Shown: positions 1-8,997, counted from the stretch's first letter. The stretch is 64,000 nt of DNA from Verrucomicrobiota bacterium (GCA_022710725.1 JAKLGK010000011.1:62001-126000), one strand, 5' to 3'. Notes: a model not told the origin generated them from the sequence alone. Made by a program: numbers and translations.

Positions 1-136
1 CGGGAACGAACACCGGGGCCGCAGCCCGCAGGACACGGATTTCCTCCCTGCATTCTGCGGCCTTCCGCAGCGCGAGACCGGCCGCCAGCAGCGCGGCCAG
101 GGCCAGCAGGCCCAGGCCCATGGCAAGCTTGTTCAT
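1..136 (-). CDS. Partial membrane-anchored protein (N-terminus only)
   Basis: The gene runs off the left edge, so only about 45 codons are visible. The start at 136 is supported by a strong Shine-Dalgarno (GGGAGG, six bases upstream). The visible peptide begins MNKLAMGLGLLALAALLAAG, a Lys followed by a leucine/alanine-rich segment that reads as one membrane anchor or signal peptide, then a charged stretch (RKAAECREEIRVLRAA) that may start a coiled coil. It is divergent from the foldase gene at 287. No function can be assigned. Confidence 0.5.
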   Translation of the reverse strand, partial: MNKLAMGLGLLALAALLAAGLALRKAAECREEIRVLRAAAPVFVP

Positions 137-208
137 GCGGCCTCCCATACACCATCCGCCCCGGCCTGCCAACTCAATCCGGGCGCCGCGGGCCCGGCCG
201 ATTCGCTG

Positions 209-237
209 TTGACCGGGCGGGGGCGGGTGTTTATGTT
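209..237 (+). promoter_or_regulatory. Putative sigma70-type promoter for the foldase gene
   Basis: TTGACC (209-214) and TATGTT (232-237) are separated by 17 bases, about 50 bases upstream of the start codon at 287. Read by eye from the bases only. Confidence 0.4.
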
Positions 238-286
238 TCGGCGTTTCGTACCAGGTTCAGGGTAGACAGAAAGGGCGCGTGCGATC

Positions 287-2068
287 ATGGCCATGCTGAT
301 TACCAAGTTTCACAGTCTGATCCGGAACCGCCTGCTGTGGGCGGGGTTCCTCGTGATCATCGTCTTCACCTTTGTCATCTGGGGGACCACCACCTCGGGC
401 GGGAAGGACCAGGAAAACGCCAACTCGGCCGGGAAACTGGACGGCGAGTACGTGCCCATGGAGGAATTCCAGCGCTCGAACTTCAGCACGTACATGTCCA
501 TCGTCCTGAACGTCGGCCGGCCCCTGAACGTCACCGCGGAGCTGGACAGGGAGATCAAGCAGGCCGCGTGGCGCCGGCTGGCGGCGCTCCGTCAGGCCGA
601 GGCCCTCGGCCTGATCGCCAACAACGACGAGGTCATCGCCACCATCCGCGCGCACCAGGGCTTCCAGTACGAGGGCCAGTTCAGCCCGCAGCACTACCAG
701 GCCTTCGTCCAGAACGTCCTGAACCGCCTGGGCTTCTCCGAGATGCAGTTCGAGGAACACGTCCGGCAGGAGATCGCCCTCCAGAAACTCCAGTACATGC
801 TCCAGCAGGCCGTCCTGATCACCCCCTACGAGATCAACCGGGCCATCGCCACCTTGAGCGATTCCTTCGAGGTCGACTACGTGGCGATCGGCGAGAAGAA
901 CGTCGAGGACGAGGTCAAGGTCGGCGAGGACGAGGCCCGCTCTCTCTTCCTGAAGGATCCCGCCGCGTTCACGATCCCGCCGAAGGTCACCCTGCGCTAC
1001 GTCGCGCTGCCGCTGTCCGGCTTCATGACCAACGTGACGGCGACCGAGGAGGAGGCGCTGGTTTACTACGATGATTTCATGGATTCGTTCGTGCGCACCA
1101 ACCGCGTCCGCGTCGCGGAGGCCGGCGCGCCCGAGGGCACGAACACGGAGGCCGAGGCCGCCTGGTCCAACGAGGTCGTGCAGCTGACCTTCGACGAGGT
1201 CAAGACCAACATCCTCGAGCGGATGACCCGCGAGCGCGCCCGGGACAAGGCCGTGGAGGCCGCGACGGAACTCGTGATCCAGCTCGCGCCCGACCGGGAA
1301 GGCCAGGCCCCGGCGTTCGAGGACGTGATGGCCAAGGCCGGCATGGAAATCCGGACCGCCGGGCCCTTCGCGGAAAACGAGCCCGTGGAAGGAGTGGACG
1401 CCGGCCTCGACTTCAATCGGGCCGCCTTCGCCCTGCGCAAAACCTCCGACGAGTACTTCAGCGACGCCATCGCCGGCAGCAACACGGTGTACGTCTTGGC
1501 GCTGACGGAGCGCACGGAGTCCCGCGTTCCCGAATTCGAGGAAGTGGCGAAGGACGCGCTCGAGGCGGCGCGCCGGCAGGCGATCAGCGAGGCCATCACG
1601 AAGAAGGCGCAAGCCGTCCGGGAGGTGGCGCTGACCGCGAAGGAGGCCAAGGGCCTGACGTTCAGCGACGCCGCGCAATCCTTCAAGCTGGAGCCCGTTC
1701 ATGTCGGCCCGTTCAGCTTGACCGACGGCCTCGAGGAGACGAACGAGTACAACGAGGCGCTGCTGAAAACGGTGCTCCAGCTCAACCAGGGCGAGGTCAG
1801 CGAACCGGTCGCGGCCGAGGACGCGGTCCTCGTGATCCACGTGGCGAAGCGGGGCCCGGGCGACGCCGCCGGCCTCGAACCCATGCGCGACCAGATCGTC
1901 GACTCCATCCGGCGCCAGCGCGGGCGGACGCTGTTCGGCGAGTGGGAATCTTATCTCCTCCGGAAAGGCCAGCTCGAGGACCGGATGCAGGTGCCGGACG
2001 AGGAGGAGCCGTTGGAAGAGAACGCCGAGCCGGCCGAAGAGAACGTTCCGCCGGACGCCGACGCCTGA
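287..2068 (+). CDS. PpiD/SurA-like membrane-anchored peptidyl-prolyl isomerase
   Basis: A 593-residue protein with a short cytoplasmic N-terminus, one membrane helix (about residues 14-32, [13 protein letters not shown]) and a large extracytoplasmic region. This matches PpiD, which helps fold exported proteins at the periplasmic face of the inner membrane. A SurA_N-type chaperone region spans roughly residues 40-200 ([20 protein letters not shown], with EEHVRQEI following). A weak parvulin-like region lies around 330-420, and a second helical chaperone region precedes an acidic, proline- and glutamate-rich tail. The parvulin active-site signature is not clear, so it may act mainly as a chaperone. 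It stands alone; the next gene begins about 270 bases later. A GTG/ATG start further upstream is not supported. Confidence 0.75.
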   Translation: MAMLITKFHSLIRNRLLWAGFLVIIVFTFVIWGTTTSGGKDQENANSAGKLDGEYVPMEEFQRSNFSTYMSIVLNVGRPLNVTAELDREIKQAAWRRLAALRQAEALGLIANNDEVIATIRAHQGFQYEGQFSPQHYQAFVQNVLNRLGFSEMQFEEHVRQEIALQKLQYMLQQAVLITPYEINRAIATLSDSFEVDYVAIGEKNVEDEVKVGEDEARSLFLKDPAAFTIPPKVTLRYVALPLSGFMTNVTATEEEALVYYDDFMDSFVRTNRVRVAEAGAPEGTNTEAEAAWSNEVVQLTFDEVKTNILERMTRERARDKAVEAATELVIQLAPDREGQAPAFEDVMAKAGMEIRTAGPFAENEPVEGVDAGLDFNRAAFALRKTSDEYFSDAIAGSNTVYVLALTERTESRVPEFEEVAKDALEAARRQAISEAITKKAQAVREVALTAKEAKGLTFSDAAQSFKLEPVHVGPFSLTDGLEETNEYNEALLKTVLQLNQGEVSEPVAAEDAVLVIHVAKRGPGDAAGLEPMRDQIVDSIRRQRGRTLFGEWESYLLRKGQLEDRMQVPDEEEPLEENAEPAEENVPPDADA

Positions 2069-2337
2069 TCCTCCTTCGCCCGGCGGCCGGCCCCTACGGC
2101 CGCTCGACCCAGATCGGCGAGGACCAGGCCCGTGAGGTCCCGCCGGAGGTATCTGGTCCCCCCGTCGGTGGCCATGCTGCTCCGCGGGTCCGGGTCGCCC
2201 GGCCCGCTGCCCTTGGCGGGATGGTGCGGGATGCACCGGTAATGCCCCGCCGCGATTGTTATGAAATACAGCGGCGATTTCGGCGAAAACCGCTCTTGTC
2301 TTCACGGGGACGAAGTGGCATAAGTCACGCTTCGTCT
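2069..2337. other. Intergenic leader of the BMC operon
   Basis: About 270 bases without a gene. An open frame continues through it from upstream, but its translation has no relation to RpiB. It must hold the operon promoter, although I found no convincing -35/-10 pair. The only distinct element is the inverted repeat at 2309-2336. Confidence 0.4.
2309..2336. promoter_or_regulatory. Inverted repeat touching the start codon of the BMC operon
   Basis: GACGAAG (2309-2315) pairs with CTTCGTC (2330-2336), and a TG/CA step can extend the arms. The right arm ends one base before the ATG at 2338, where a ribosome-binding site is otherwise missing. It could be a repressor operator or an RNA hairpin controlling translation of the first BMC gene. 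Confidence 0.4.
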
Positions 2338-3600
2338 ATGAGCAAGCCATTGCGCATCGCCGTGGGCGCCGATCACGGCGGCTACGAGATGAAGGAAGCC
2401 CTGGCCGCCTGGCTCAAGGGCCAGGGACACGGGATCCAGGACTGCGGCACCCACAGCAAGGACGCGGTGGATTACCCCCGCATCGCCGCCGCGGTAGCCC
2501 GGCTGGTCTCGTCCGGCCAGTGCGACATCGGCATCATGATCGACGGCGCGGGCATCGGCTCCGCCATGACGGCCAACAAAATTCCCGGCGTGCGCGCGGC
2601 GGCGTGCTACAACGAGGCCCTCGCCCGCAACTGCCGCGAGCACAACGGCGCGAACGTCTTGACCCTCGGCGCGGGCCAGAATAGTCTGGACCAGGTCAAG
2701 GCGATCGCGGACATTTTCATCCACACCGAGTGCACGGCCGAACGGCACCTGAAGCGGGTCCAGATGATCGCGGACCTGGAGAAACACTGGGCCGGCGGCC
2801 CGGCCCGGAACGAAAAGGAGAACGCCTTGGACCTCTCGCCTGAAGATATTGCGAAGATCACCGCCCGCGTGAAGGATATCCTCGCCGGCGCCCCGGCCGC
2901 GGTCCCGTCGGCCCAGCCCGCGAAACTGGCGCCGAAGGATCTCGCCAGGATGATCGACCACACCATCCTCAAGCCGGACGCCTCGACGGCGGACGTCCAG
3001 AAACTCTGCAACGAGGCCCTGAAGCACGGGTTCTTCTCCGTCTGCGTGAACTCGGGCTACGTCAAGCAGGCCGCCGCCCTCCTGCGCGGCTCGCCGGTCA
3101 AGGTCTGCTCGGTCGTCGGGTTCCCGCTGGGGGCCCAGCCCCCGGAGATCAAGGCCCTCGAGGCCCGCCGCGCGATCCGCGAAGGCGCCAGGGAAATCGA
3201 CATGGTCATCAACATCGGCGCCCTGAAGAGCGGCGACGACGCGCTGGTGCTCAAGGACATCCGCGCCGTGGTCGAGACCTGCAAGGAATCGCGGGTGCTG
3301 TGCAAGGTGATCCTCGAAACTGTTCTCCTGACGAACGACGAGAAGGTCCGCGCCTGCGAGATGAGCATGAAGGCGCGCGCCGATTTCGTGAAGACGTCCA
3401 CCGGCTTCAGCACCGGCGGCGCGACGGCCGACGACATCGCCCTGATGGCGAAGACCGTCGCCCCGAAGAAGCTCGGCGTCAAGGCCTCCGGGGGCGTCCG
3501 GACGTACGCCGACGCGATGAAGATGATCCGCGCCGGCGCGACGCGCATCGGCTCGAGCAGCAGCATCAAGATGTTGGAGGAAGCAGCCGCCGCCCAGTAG
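2338..3600 (+). CDS. RpiB-DeoC fusion with internal encapsulation helix (BMC core enzyme)
   Basis: A 420-residue bifunctional protein. Residues 1-150 are an RpiB/LacAB sugar-phosphate isomerase domain ([41 protein letters not shown]). Residues 200-420 are deoxyribose-5-phosphate aldolase, which cleaves deoxyribose-5-phosphate to glyceraldehyde-3-phosphate and acetaldehyde: DHTILKP at 207-213, the Asp288 of EIDMVINIG, the Schiff-base Lys352 in VKTSTGF, and Lys382 in VKASGGVRT. Between them, residues 165-184 form an amphipathic helix ([20 protein letters not shown]) followed by an Ala/Pro linker, the same pattern as the N-terminus of the aldehyde dehydrogenase at 5017. The RpiB active-site cysteine of the usual CG(T/S)GIG motif is Asp69 here. 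The start at 2338 follows from the RpiB alignment; the longer frame upstream is not homologous. Confidence 0.9.
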   Translation: MSKPLRIAVGADHGGYEMKEALAAWLKGQGHGIQDCGTHSKDAVDYPRIAAAVARLVSSGQCDIGIMIDGAGIGSAMTANKIPGVRAAACYNEALARNCREHNGANVLTLGAGQNSLDQVKAIADIFIHTECTAERHLKRVQMIADLEKHWAGGPARNEKENALDLSPEDIAKITARVKDILAGAPAAVPSAQPAKLAPKDLARMIDHTILKPDASTADVQKLCNEALKHGFFSVCVNSGYVKQAAALLRGSPVKVCSVVGFPLGAQPPEIKALEARRAIREGAREIDMVINIGALKSGDDALVLKDIRAVVETCKESRVLCKVILETVLLTNDEKVRACEMSMKARADFVKTSTGFSTGGATADDIALMAKTVAPKKLGVKASGGVRTYADAMKMIRAGATRIGSSSSIKMLEEAAAAQ

Positions 3601-3619
3601 GCGGGAAAGGAAGACAGCC

Positions 3620-4252
3620 ATGGCCGAACTAAGAACCTACGTATTCCTGGACAGCCTGCAGCCGCAGTTCGCGTCGTTCCAGGCGACGGTGTCGCAGGGG
3701 TTCCTCCCCCGCCCGGGGCAGGCCGCCCTGTTCGTCGAGATCTCGCCGGGCATGGAGATCAACCGCGTCACCGACGTGGCGCTCAAGGCGACCAACGTCA
3801 CGCCCGGCATGCAGATCGTCGAGCGGTTGTACGGCATGCTCGAGATCCACTCCGACGAGCAGGCGGACGTCCGCGCCGCGGGCCGGGCGATCCTCGAGTC
3901 GCTGGGCCTGAAGGAGGAGGACCGGATCAAGCCCGAGGTCACCACGAGCCAGGTGATCCGGCGTATCTCGGACTACCACACCCAGCTCATCAACCGCATG
4001 CGGCACGGCAACATGATCGAGCCGGGCCAGACGCTCTACGTCATGGAGTGCGCGCCGGCCGGCTACGCGGCCCTCGCCGCGAACGAGGCCGAGAAGGCCG
4101 CCCGCATCAACGTCCTCGAGGTCCGCGCATTCGGCAGCTTCGGCCGCGTCTACCTCGGCGGCGAGGAGCGGGACATCGACGTCGGCTACCGCGCCGCCGA
4201 GCAGGCGATCGCGGACATCACCGGCCGGCCGGCGAAGGGCGGCGGGGGCTGA
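3620..4252 (+). CDS. BMC-T trimeric shell protein (tandem BMC domain, double-stacking type)
   Basis: A 210-residue tandem-domain shell protein. From memory of the family it resembles the stacking BMC-T of the Haliangium ochraceum shell: [13 protein letters not shown] near the N-terminus, [29 protein letters not shown], and in the second half [16 protein letters not shown]. Such trimers form pseudohexameric tiles, and the stacked type has a gated central pore suited to larger substrates or cofactors. It has a clear ribosome-binding site (AAAGGAAG) and follows the RpiB-DeoC gene by 19 bases, as expected for one transcript. Confidence 0.9.
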   Translation: MAELRTYVFLDSLQPQFASFQATVSQGFLPRPGQAALFVEISPGMEINRVTDVALKATNVTPGMQIVERLYGMLEIHSDEQADVRAAGRAILESLGLKEEDRIKPEVTTSQVIRRISDYHTQLINRMRHGNMIEPGQTLYVMECAPAGYAALAANEAEKAARINVLEVRAFGSFGRVYLGGEERDIDVGYRAAEQAIADITGRPAKGGGG

Positions 4253-4305
4253 TCTGCGCTCGAGAACAATGTTAAGCAAACCGTACGAAAAAAGGAGAAG
4301 AGAAC

Positions 4306-4605
<300 letters not shown>

Positions 4606-4637
4606 GCCCGCCGGCGGCCGGCGGAGGAGATGGTTGA

Positions 4638-4679
4638 TAGTGAATGGTTGATGGCTATCCGACCATTCACCATTCACTA
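4638..4679. repeat. Hairpin of GAATGGT-type repeats between shell genes
   Basis: TAGTGAATGGT (4638-4648) is perfectly complementary to ACCATTCACTA (4669-4679). The inner bases ATGG/CCAT (4651-4654 and 4663-4666) extend the stem across one mismatch and one G-T pair, leaving an 8-base loop. The tract is AT-richer than its surroundings and built from GAATGG/CCATTC units, unlike the neighbouring coding DNA. Confidence 0.75.
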
Positions 4680-4704
4680 CTCGCCATTCACACGGGAGAT
4701 ACGC

Positions 4705-4992
4705 ATGAACCTGGGCAGAGTCATCGGCACGGTCGTGGCCACGCGCAAGGAGCAGAGCATGGACGGCATCAAGTTCATGCTCGTCCGGCACGTGGACCCC
4801 GAGGGCAAGGAGACCGGGAGCTTCGTGGTCGCCGCCGACGCGGTCGGCGCGGGGCCGGACGAGCTGGTCCTGGTCGCCACGGGCAGCTCCGCACGGCAGA
4901 CCGTCGCCACGGACAAGCGGCCCTGCGACGCCGTGATCATGGCCATCGTGGACAGCTGGGACGTGGACGGGACCGAGAAGTACAAGAAGTGA
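4705..4992 (+). CDS. BMC-P vertex protein 1 (EutN/CcmL family)
   Basis: A 95-residue EutN/CcmL protein that forms the pentamers closing the vertices of a BMC shell. It shows the family pattern [19 protein letters not shown], then [26 protein letters not shown] and AIVDSWD. The start at 4705 is chosen because of this N-terminus and the CGGGAG ribosome-binding site; a longer in-frame reading would translate the upstream hairpin. It is one of three vertex paralogues in the operon. Confidence 0.9.
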   Translation: MNLGRVIGTVVATRKEQSMDGIKFMLVRHVDPEGKETGSFVVAADAVGAGPDELVLVATGSSARQTVATDKRPCDAVIMAIVDSWDVDGTEKYKK

Positions 4993-5016
4993 CGGGCCGC
5001 GCAAGGAGATTGAGTC

Positions 5017-6468
5017 ATGGCAGCGCTCTCCGCTCAAGATATTGAGATGATTGCCCGGCAGATCGCCCAGCAGTTGGGCGGCGCCGCCGCACCCGCCGCC
5101 GCGGCGCCCCGCAAGGAGGAGCCGGCCGCGACCGCGCAGCCCGAACTGGGCGTGTACGGCGGCATCGACGACGCGGTCAAGGCCGCCCAGCAGGCGTTCC
5201 CGAAGTACGCCGCCCTCTCGCTCCAGGCCCGAGGCAAGATCATCGCGGCGATCCGCAAGACCATGCTGGAGAACGCGACCGCCCTCGCCAAGTCGGCCCA
5301 CGAGGAGACAGGGCTCGGCCGGTTCGAGGACAAGATCATCAAGAACCAGCTCGTCGCCGAGAAGACCCCCGGCGTCGAGATCCTGACCCCCGAGGCCGTC
5401 ACCGGCGACCACGGCCTGATGCTCACCGAGCCCGCGCCCTTCGGCGTCATCGGCTCGATCACGCCCTGCACGAACCCGACCTCGACGATCATCAACAACG
5501 CCATCGCCATGATCGCGGCCGGCAACACGGTCGTGTTCAACCCCCACCCGTCCGCGAAGAAGTGCTCTGCGGAGACGGTGGCGCTGCTGAACAAGGTCAT
5601 CACGGCGAACGGCGGGCCGTCGAACGTCGTGGTCTGCGTGGCCCAACCGACGATCGAGAGCGCCGGGGCGATGATGAAGCACCCGGGCATCCGCCTGCTC
5701 GTCGTCACGGGCGGCGGCGGCGTGGTCAAGGCCGCCATGGCCAGCGGCAAGCGGGCGATCTGCGCCGGGCCGGGCAACCCGCCGGTGGTCGTGGACGAGA
5801 CCGCGGACATCGAGAAGGCCGCGCGCGACATCGTCCGCGGCGCCTCGTTCGACAACAACATCATCTGCGTCGAGGAGAAGGAAGTCATCGTCGTCGCCTC
5901 CGTCGCCGACCGGCTGATCAAGGCCATGCAGCAGCACGACGCCGTGCTGATCGACAAGGCCCGTCTGCCGCAAATGGAACAGACCATCTTCACCAAGATG
6001 GCCGGCCCGCGCGGCCACGCGGAGATCAACCGCGCGTTCATCGGAAAGAACGCCGAGGTCATCCTTTCCAAGATGGGGATGAGCGTGCCCAGCACCGTCC
6101 GGCTCGGTATCGTCGAGGTCGAGGAAACCCATCCCCTGCTCTGGACCGAGCAGATGATGCCCATCCTGCCGATCACGCGCGTCCCGACCGCGGACTACGC
6201 GATCGACCTGGCCATCGAGATGGAGGGGCATAACCGCCACACCTTCATCATGCACTCCAAGAACTTGGACAACCTGAGCCGGATGGCCAAGGAGTGCAAC
6301 GCCAGCATCTTCGTGAAAAACGGCCCGTCGCAAGCGGGCCTCGGCTTCGGCGGCGAGGGCTGCACCTCGTTCACCATCGCCAGCCCGACGGGCGAGGGCC
6401 TGACGACGCCGCGCAGCTTCTCGCGCTGGCGCCGGTGCGTGCTCGTGGACCACTTCCGGATTGTCTGA
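5017..6468 (+). CDS. CoA-acylating aldehyde dehydrogenase with encapsulation peptide (PduP/EutE type)
   Basis: A 483-residue NAD-dependent aldehyde dehydrogenase that would oxidise acetaldehyde, the DeoC product, to acetyl-CoA inside the shell. Residues 4-22 ([19 protein letters not shown]) form an amphipathic encapsulation helix joined by an Ala/Pro linker to the catalytic body. Family signatures are [40 protein letters not shown] and the catalytic Cys284 in [13 protein letters not shown]. The C-terminal [17 protein letters not shown] motif is typical of PduP/EutE. The stop overlaps the start of the next shell gene (ATGA), so the two are translationally coupled. Confidence 0.93.
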   Translation: MAALSAQDIEMIARQIAQQLGGAAAPAAAAPRKEEPAATAQPELGVYGGIDDAVKAAQQAFPKYAALSLQARGKIIAAIRKTMLENATALAKSAHEETGLGRFEDKIIKNQLVAEKTPGVEILTPEAVTGDHGLMLTEPAPFGVIGSITPCTNPTSTIINNAIAMIAAGNTVVFNPHPSAKKCSAETVALLNKVITANGGPSNVVVCVAQPTIESAGAMMKHPGIRLLVVTGGGGVVKAAMASGKRAICAGPGNPPVVVDETADIEKAARDIVRGASFDNNIICVEEKEVIVVASVADRLIKAMQQHDAVLIDKARLPQMEQTIFTKMAGPRGHAEINRAFIGKNAEVILSKMGMSVPSTVRLGIVEVEETHPLLWTEQMMPILPITRVPTADYAIDLAIEMEGHNRHTFIMHSKNLDNLSRMAKECNASIFVKNGPSQAGLGFGGEGCTSFTIASPTGEGLTTPRSFSRWRRCVLVDHFRIV

Positions 6469-7079
6469 TGAAGAAATACCCCGCCATCGCCATCGTCGAG
6501 TTCCGGGACATCGCGCCCGGGATCCACGCGACCGACGCCATGCTCAAGAAGGCGCCGATCTCGGTGATCAAAAGCGGGATGATCAGCCCGGGCCGCTTCC
6601 TGACCCTGATCGGCGGCACGACGGCCTCCGTGGACGAGTCGCTGGAGGAGGCGCTGTTCTGGGCGCGGGACCACATCGTCGACCACGTCATGCTCCCGGA
6701 CGTGCACCCGCAGTTGCACGACGCCGTGCTCGGCCGCCGGTTCAAGGCCGAGGGCGGCTCGATGGCCATCATCGAGACGCCGACCGTCTCCTGCAACGTC
6801 CGGGCCGCCGAGCTGGCGCTCAAGGGCACGCCGGTGAGCCTGACGGAGATCCGCCTCGCGGACAGCTGGCTGGCCGGCAAGGGCGTGAGCCTCTACCGCG
6901 GCGAACTGCACGACATCGAGGCCGCGGTGGACCTGGCGGTTTCTTTCCTGCAGCAGACGGGGGTGCGGCCCGTGCACCGGATCATCCCGGCGCCGCACGA
7001 GGCGCTCGGCCTGCAGGCGGACGCCGGCCCCTATTTCCCGGATACGGCGCCGACGGAACTCGAAGGGGAGAACTTCTGA
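6468..7079 (+). CDS. BMC-T trimeric shell protein (single-layer type)
   Basis: A 203-residue tandem BMC protein beginning [20 protein letters not shown]. The first domain contains [19 protein letters not shown] and the second [39 protein letters not shown]. This matches the non-stacking BMC-T class and complements the stacking type at 3620. The start overlaps the aldehyde dehydrogenase stop by one base. An upstream in-frame extension would read through the dehydrogenase gene and is rejected. A vertex gene follows immediately. Confidence 0.9.
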   Translation: MKKYPAIAIVEFRDIAPGIHATDAMLKKAPISVIKSGMISPGRFLTLIGGTTASVDESLEEALFWARDHIVDHVMLPDVHPQLHDAVLGRRFKAEGGSMAIIETPTVSCNVRAAELALKGTPVSLTEIRLADSWLAGKGVSLYRGELHDIEAAVDLAVSFLQQTGVRPVHRIIPAPHEALGLQADAGPYFPDTAPTELEGENF

Positions 7080-7080
7080 C

Positions 7081-7371
7081 ATGCTGCTCGGCAAGGTCAT
7101 GGGTCGCGTGGTGCTGTGCGAGGCGTACAAGGGCCTCGAGACCGTGCCCATGCTCTGGATCCAGCCGCTAGACAAGAAGGGCCAGCCCAAGGGCAAACCC
7201 GTCGTCGCGGCGGATTCCACGCGCATGGCCGGACCCGGCGAATTCGTCTACTACGAGGGCGGCCGCGAAGCCGCCATGACCCTGGACCCATGGTTCGTGC
7301 CCGTCGACCACGCCGTCGTGGGCATCGTGGACAACCTGCACCTGGCCGACGACAAGGAACTGGCGCCGTGA
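7081..7371 (+). CDS. BMC-P vertex protein 2 (EutN/CcmL family)
   Basis: A 96-residue EutN/CcmL protein: MLLGKVMGRVVLCEAYKGLE, then MLWIQPLD, VVAADSTRMAGPGEFVYYEGG and VVGIVDNLHL. It starts one base after the preceding stop and overlaps the next gene. It diverges from the vertex proteins at 4705 and 7368, especially in the loop after the first strand (YKGLETVPM), so the three are not recent duplicates and may serve different positions or partners. Confidence 0.88.
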   Translation: MLLGKVMGRVVLCEAYKGLETVPMLWIQPLDKKGQPKGKPVVAADSTRMAGPGEFVYYEGGREAAMTLDPWFVPVDHAVVGIVDNLHLADDKELAP

Positions 7372-7640
7372 TCATCGGCCGCGTCATCGGCGAGATCCAC
7401 GCGACCATCCAGCACCCGTTCTATGCCGGGAAGAAGTTAATGGTCGTCGAGAAGATCTCCCCCGAGGGCAAGCCCCTCGAAGATTACGTCGTCGCGGTCG
7501 ACTCGGTCGGCGCCGGGCCCGGCGAGCGAGTGCTGATCGTCGACGAAGGCAACAGCGCCCGGCAGATCGTCCATTCCACGACCGCCCCCCTCCGCTCCAT
7601 CATCGTCGGCATCATTGACGAGATCACAACCGCGAATTGA
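7368..7640 (+). CDS. BMC-P vertex protein 3 (EutN/CcmL family), GTG start
   Basis: A 90-residue EutN/CcmL protein: MIIGRVIGEIHATIQHPFYA, KLMVVEKISPEG, VVAVDSVGAGPGERVLIVDEG, NSARQIV and IIVGIIDE. The GTG at 7368 overlaps the previous TGA (GTGA), which fixes the start and implies translational coupling. The last codons and stop lie inside the left arm of a 15-bp inverted repeat, suggesting that the shell transcript ends or is processed here. Confidence 0.9.
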   Translation: MIIGRVIGEIHATIQHPFYAGKKLMVVEKISPEGKPLEDYVVAVDSVGAGPGERVLIVDEGNSARQIVHSTTAPLRSIIVGIIDEITTAN

Positions 7641-7701
7641 CGCGCATTATCGCTAATTCGGCCGGATTTCCCATTCGCGTTAATTGGCGTCAATTCGCGG
7701 T
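7629..7701. repeat. Perfect 15-bp inverted repeat at the end of the shell operon
   Basis: ACCGCGAATTGACGC (7629-7643) is repeated in inverse as GCGTCAATTCGCGGT (7687-7701) around a 43-base spacer that contains further GCTAATTCG/CGTTAAT-like units. The left arm covers the stop codon of the third vertex gene. No T-run follows, so this is not a standard intrinsic terminator. Confidence 0.8.
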
Positions 7702-7705
7702 CCTC

Positions 7706-7734
7706 TTTGCGCTCCTCGTGCCTTCTGTTATATT
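7706..7734 (+). promoter_or_regulatory. Putative promoter of deoB
   Basis: TTTGCG (7706-7711), 17 bases, then TATATT (7729-7734). Only six bases separate the -10 from the ATG at 7741 and no ribosome-binding site is visible, so the transcript may be leaderless. Confidence 0.45.
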
Positions 7735-7740
7735 GTCGTT

Positions 7741-8919
7741 ATGAAAATTATCCTGATCGTCCTCGATTCCATCGGCATCGGCGAAATGCCGGACGCGGCG
7801 AAGTACGGCGACGTCGGCTCGGCCACCCTGCCCCACCTCGCGAAGGCGGCCGGCGGACTGAAAGCCCCGGTTATGCAGTCCCTCGGCCTGGGGAATATCC
7901 AGGCGCTGCTGCCCGGGGGCAAGCCGATCGACGGCGTGCCGCCCGCGGGGAAACCGCTGGCGTCGTGGGGCGCGATGCAGGAGGTCTCCGACGGCAAGGA
8001 CACGGTCACGGGCCACTGGGAAATCGCGGGGCTGGTCACCATCCCGGGGTTCAGTGTCTTTCCGCCAAACTACCCGTCGTTCCCGCCCGAACTGGTCGAG
8101 GCGTTCGAAAAGCGCACCGGCCGGAAGATCCTCGGCAACAAGGCGGCCAGCGGCACGGCGATCATCGACGAGCTGGGCCCGGCGCACATGAAGACCGGGA
8201 AGTGGATCGCCTACACCAGCGCGGACTCGGTCTTCCAGATCGCCGCGCACGAGGAGATCGTCAAGATCCCGGAGCTCTACAAGGCCTGCGAGATCGCGCG
8301 CGAGTTGTGTGACAAGTACAAGGTCGGCCGGGTCATCGCCCGCCCGTTCGTCGGCAAGCCCGGCGCGTACATGCGCACCGAAAACCGCCGTGACTTTGCG
8401 TTCAAGCCGGAAGAATCGACCGTGATGGAGCGGCTCGTGGCAGCCGGCGTGCCGGTCTATGCCGTCGGCAAGATCGAGGACATCTTCGCGCACCGCGGCA
8501 TCTCGGAGTCCAACCATACCGGCAACAACCAGGCCTCGCAGCAGGCCGTGACGGCGTGGACGAAGGAGAAAAAGAAGGGCCTGATCTTCGCCAACTTCAT
8601 CGACTTCGACATGACCTACGGCCACCGGCGCGACGCGAAGGGCTACGCCCGCTCGATCGAGCAGACCGACCAGTGGCTGGCCTCGTACCTGCCGCTGCTC
8701 GGGAAGGATGATGTGCTGATGATCACCGCGGACCACGGCAACGACCCGACGTACAAGGGCACCGACCACACCCGCGAGTTCGTGCCGTTGCTGGTCTACC
8801 GGCCCGGCGCGCTCGCCCTCAACCTGGGGATCCGGCAGGGCTTCTTCGACATCGCGCAATCCATCGCGGCCTACTTCGGCCTGCCTCCCCTGCCGCGGGG
8901 GACGAGCTTTCTTTCTTGA
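7741..8919 (+). CDS. deoB: Phosphopentomutase
   Basis: A 392-residue alkaline-phosphatase-superfamily enzyme that interconverts (deoxy)ribose-1-phosphate and (deoxy)ribose-5-phosphate, linking nucleoside phosphorylases to the DeoC and RpiB domains. Visible signatures are the metal-binding N-terminus (ILIVLDSIGIGEMPDA), the KDTVTGHWE motif around residues 86-93 bearing the phospho-threonine, FIDFDMTYGHRRD, and the metal-ligand block TADHGNDPTYKGTDHTREFVP. The start is set by the N-terminal strand; a longer frame reaches into the upstream repeat. It has its own putative promoter. Confidence 0.93.
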   Translation: MKIILIVLDSIGIGEMPDAAKYGDVGSATLPHLAKAAGGLKAPVMQSLGLGNIQALLPGGKPIDGVPPAGKPLASWGAMQEVSDGKDTVTGHWEIAGLVTIPGFSVFPPNYPSFPPELVEAFEKRTGRKILGNKAASGTAIIDELGPAHMKTGKWIAYTSADSVFQIAAHEEIVKIPELYKACEIARELCDKYKVGRVIARPFVGKPGAYMRTENRRDFAFKPEESTVMERLVAAGVPVYAVGKIEDIFAHRGISESNHTGNNQASQQAVTAWTKEKKKGLIFANFIDFDMTYGHRRDAKGYARSIEQTDQWLASYLPLLGKDDVLMITADHGNDPTYKGTDHTREFVPLLVYRPGALALNLGIRQGFFDIAQSIAAYFGLPPLPRGTSFLS

Positions 8920-8969
8920 TGGGCGCCGGCGGCACAGCGCGAGGTCGATGCCTTCGGCCCCGCCGCCCG

Positions 8970-8997
8970 TGTATCACAGTTTACAAACTGTGATACA
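8970..8997. promoter_or_regulatory. 28-bp near-perfect palindrome, possible operator
   Basis: TGTATCACAGTTT (8970-8982) and AAACTGTGATACA (8985-8997) are perfect inverse arms around a two-base centre. It lies 32 bases upstream of the -35 of the promoter at 9030-9058, a place where an activator could bind. It could alternatively be a dispersed palindromic repeat or the terminator of deoB, although no T-run follows. Confidence 0.6.

Noticed and set aside
1942..2337. Longer N-terminus for the RpiB-DeoC fusion
   Set aside because: The frame is open but overlaps the foldase gene and its translation is Arg/Pro/Gly-rich with no similarity to RpiB, whose conserved N-terminal strand begins right after the ATG at 2338.
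8970..8997. CRP-type binding site in the palindrome
   Set aside because: CRP sites read TGTGA-N6-TCACA. Here the halves are in the opposite order (TCACA ... TGTGA), so the match is only superficial although a Crp/Fnr-family gene exists at 41748.
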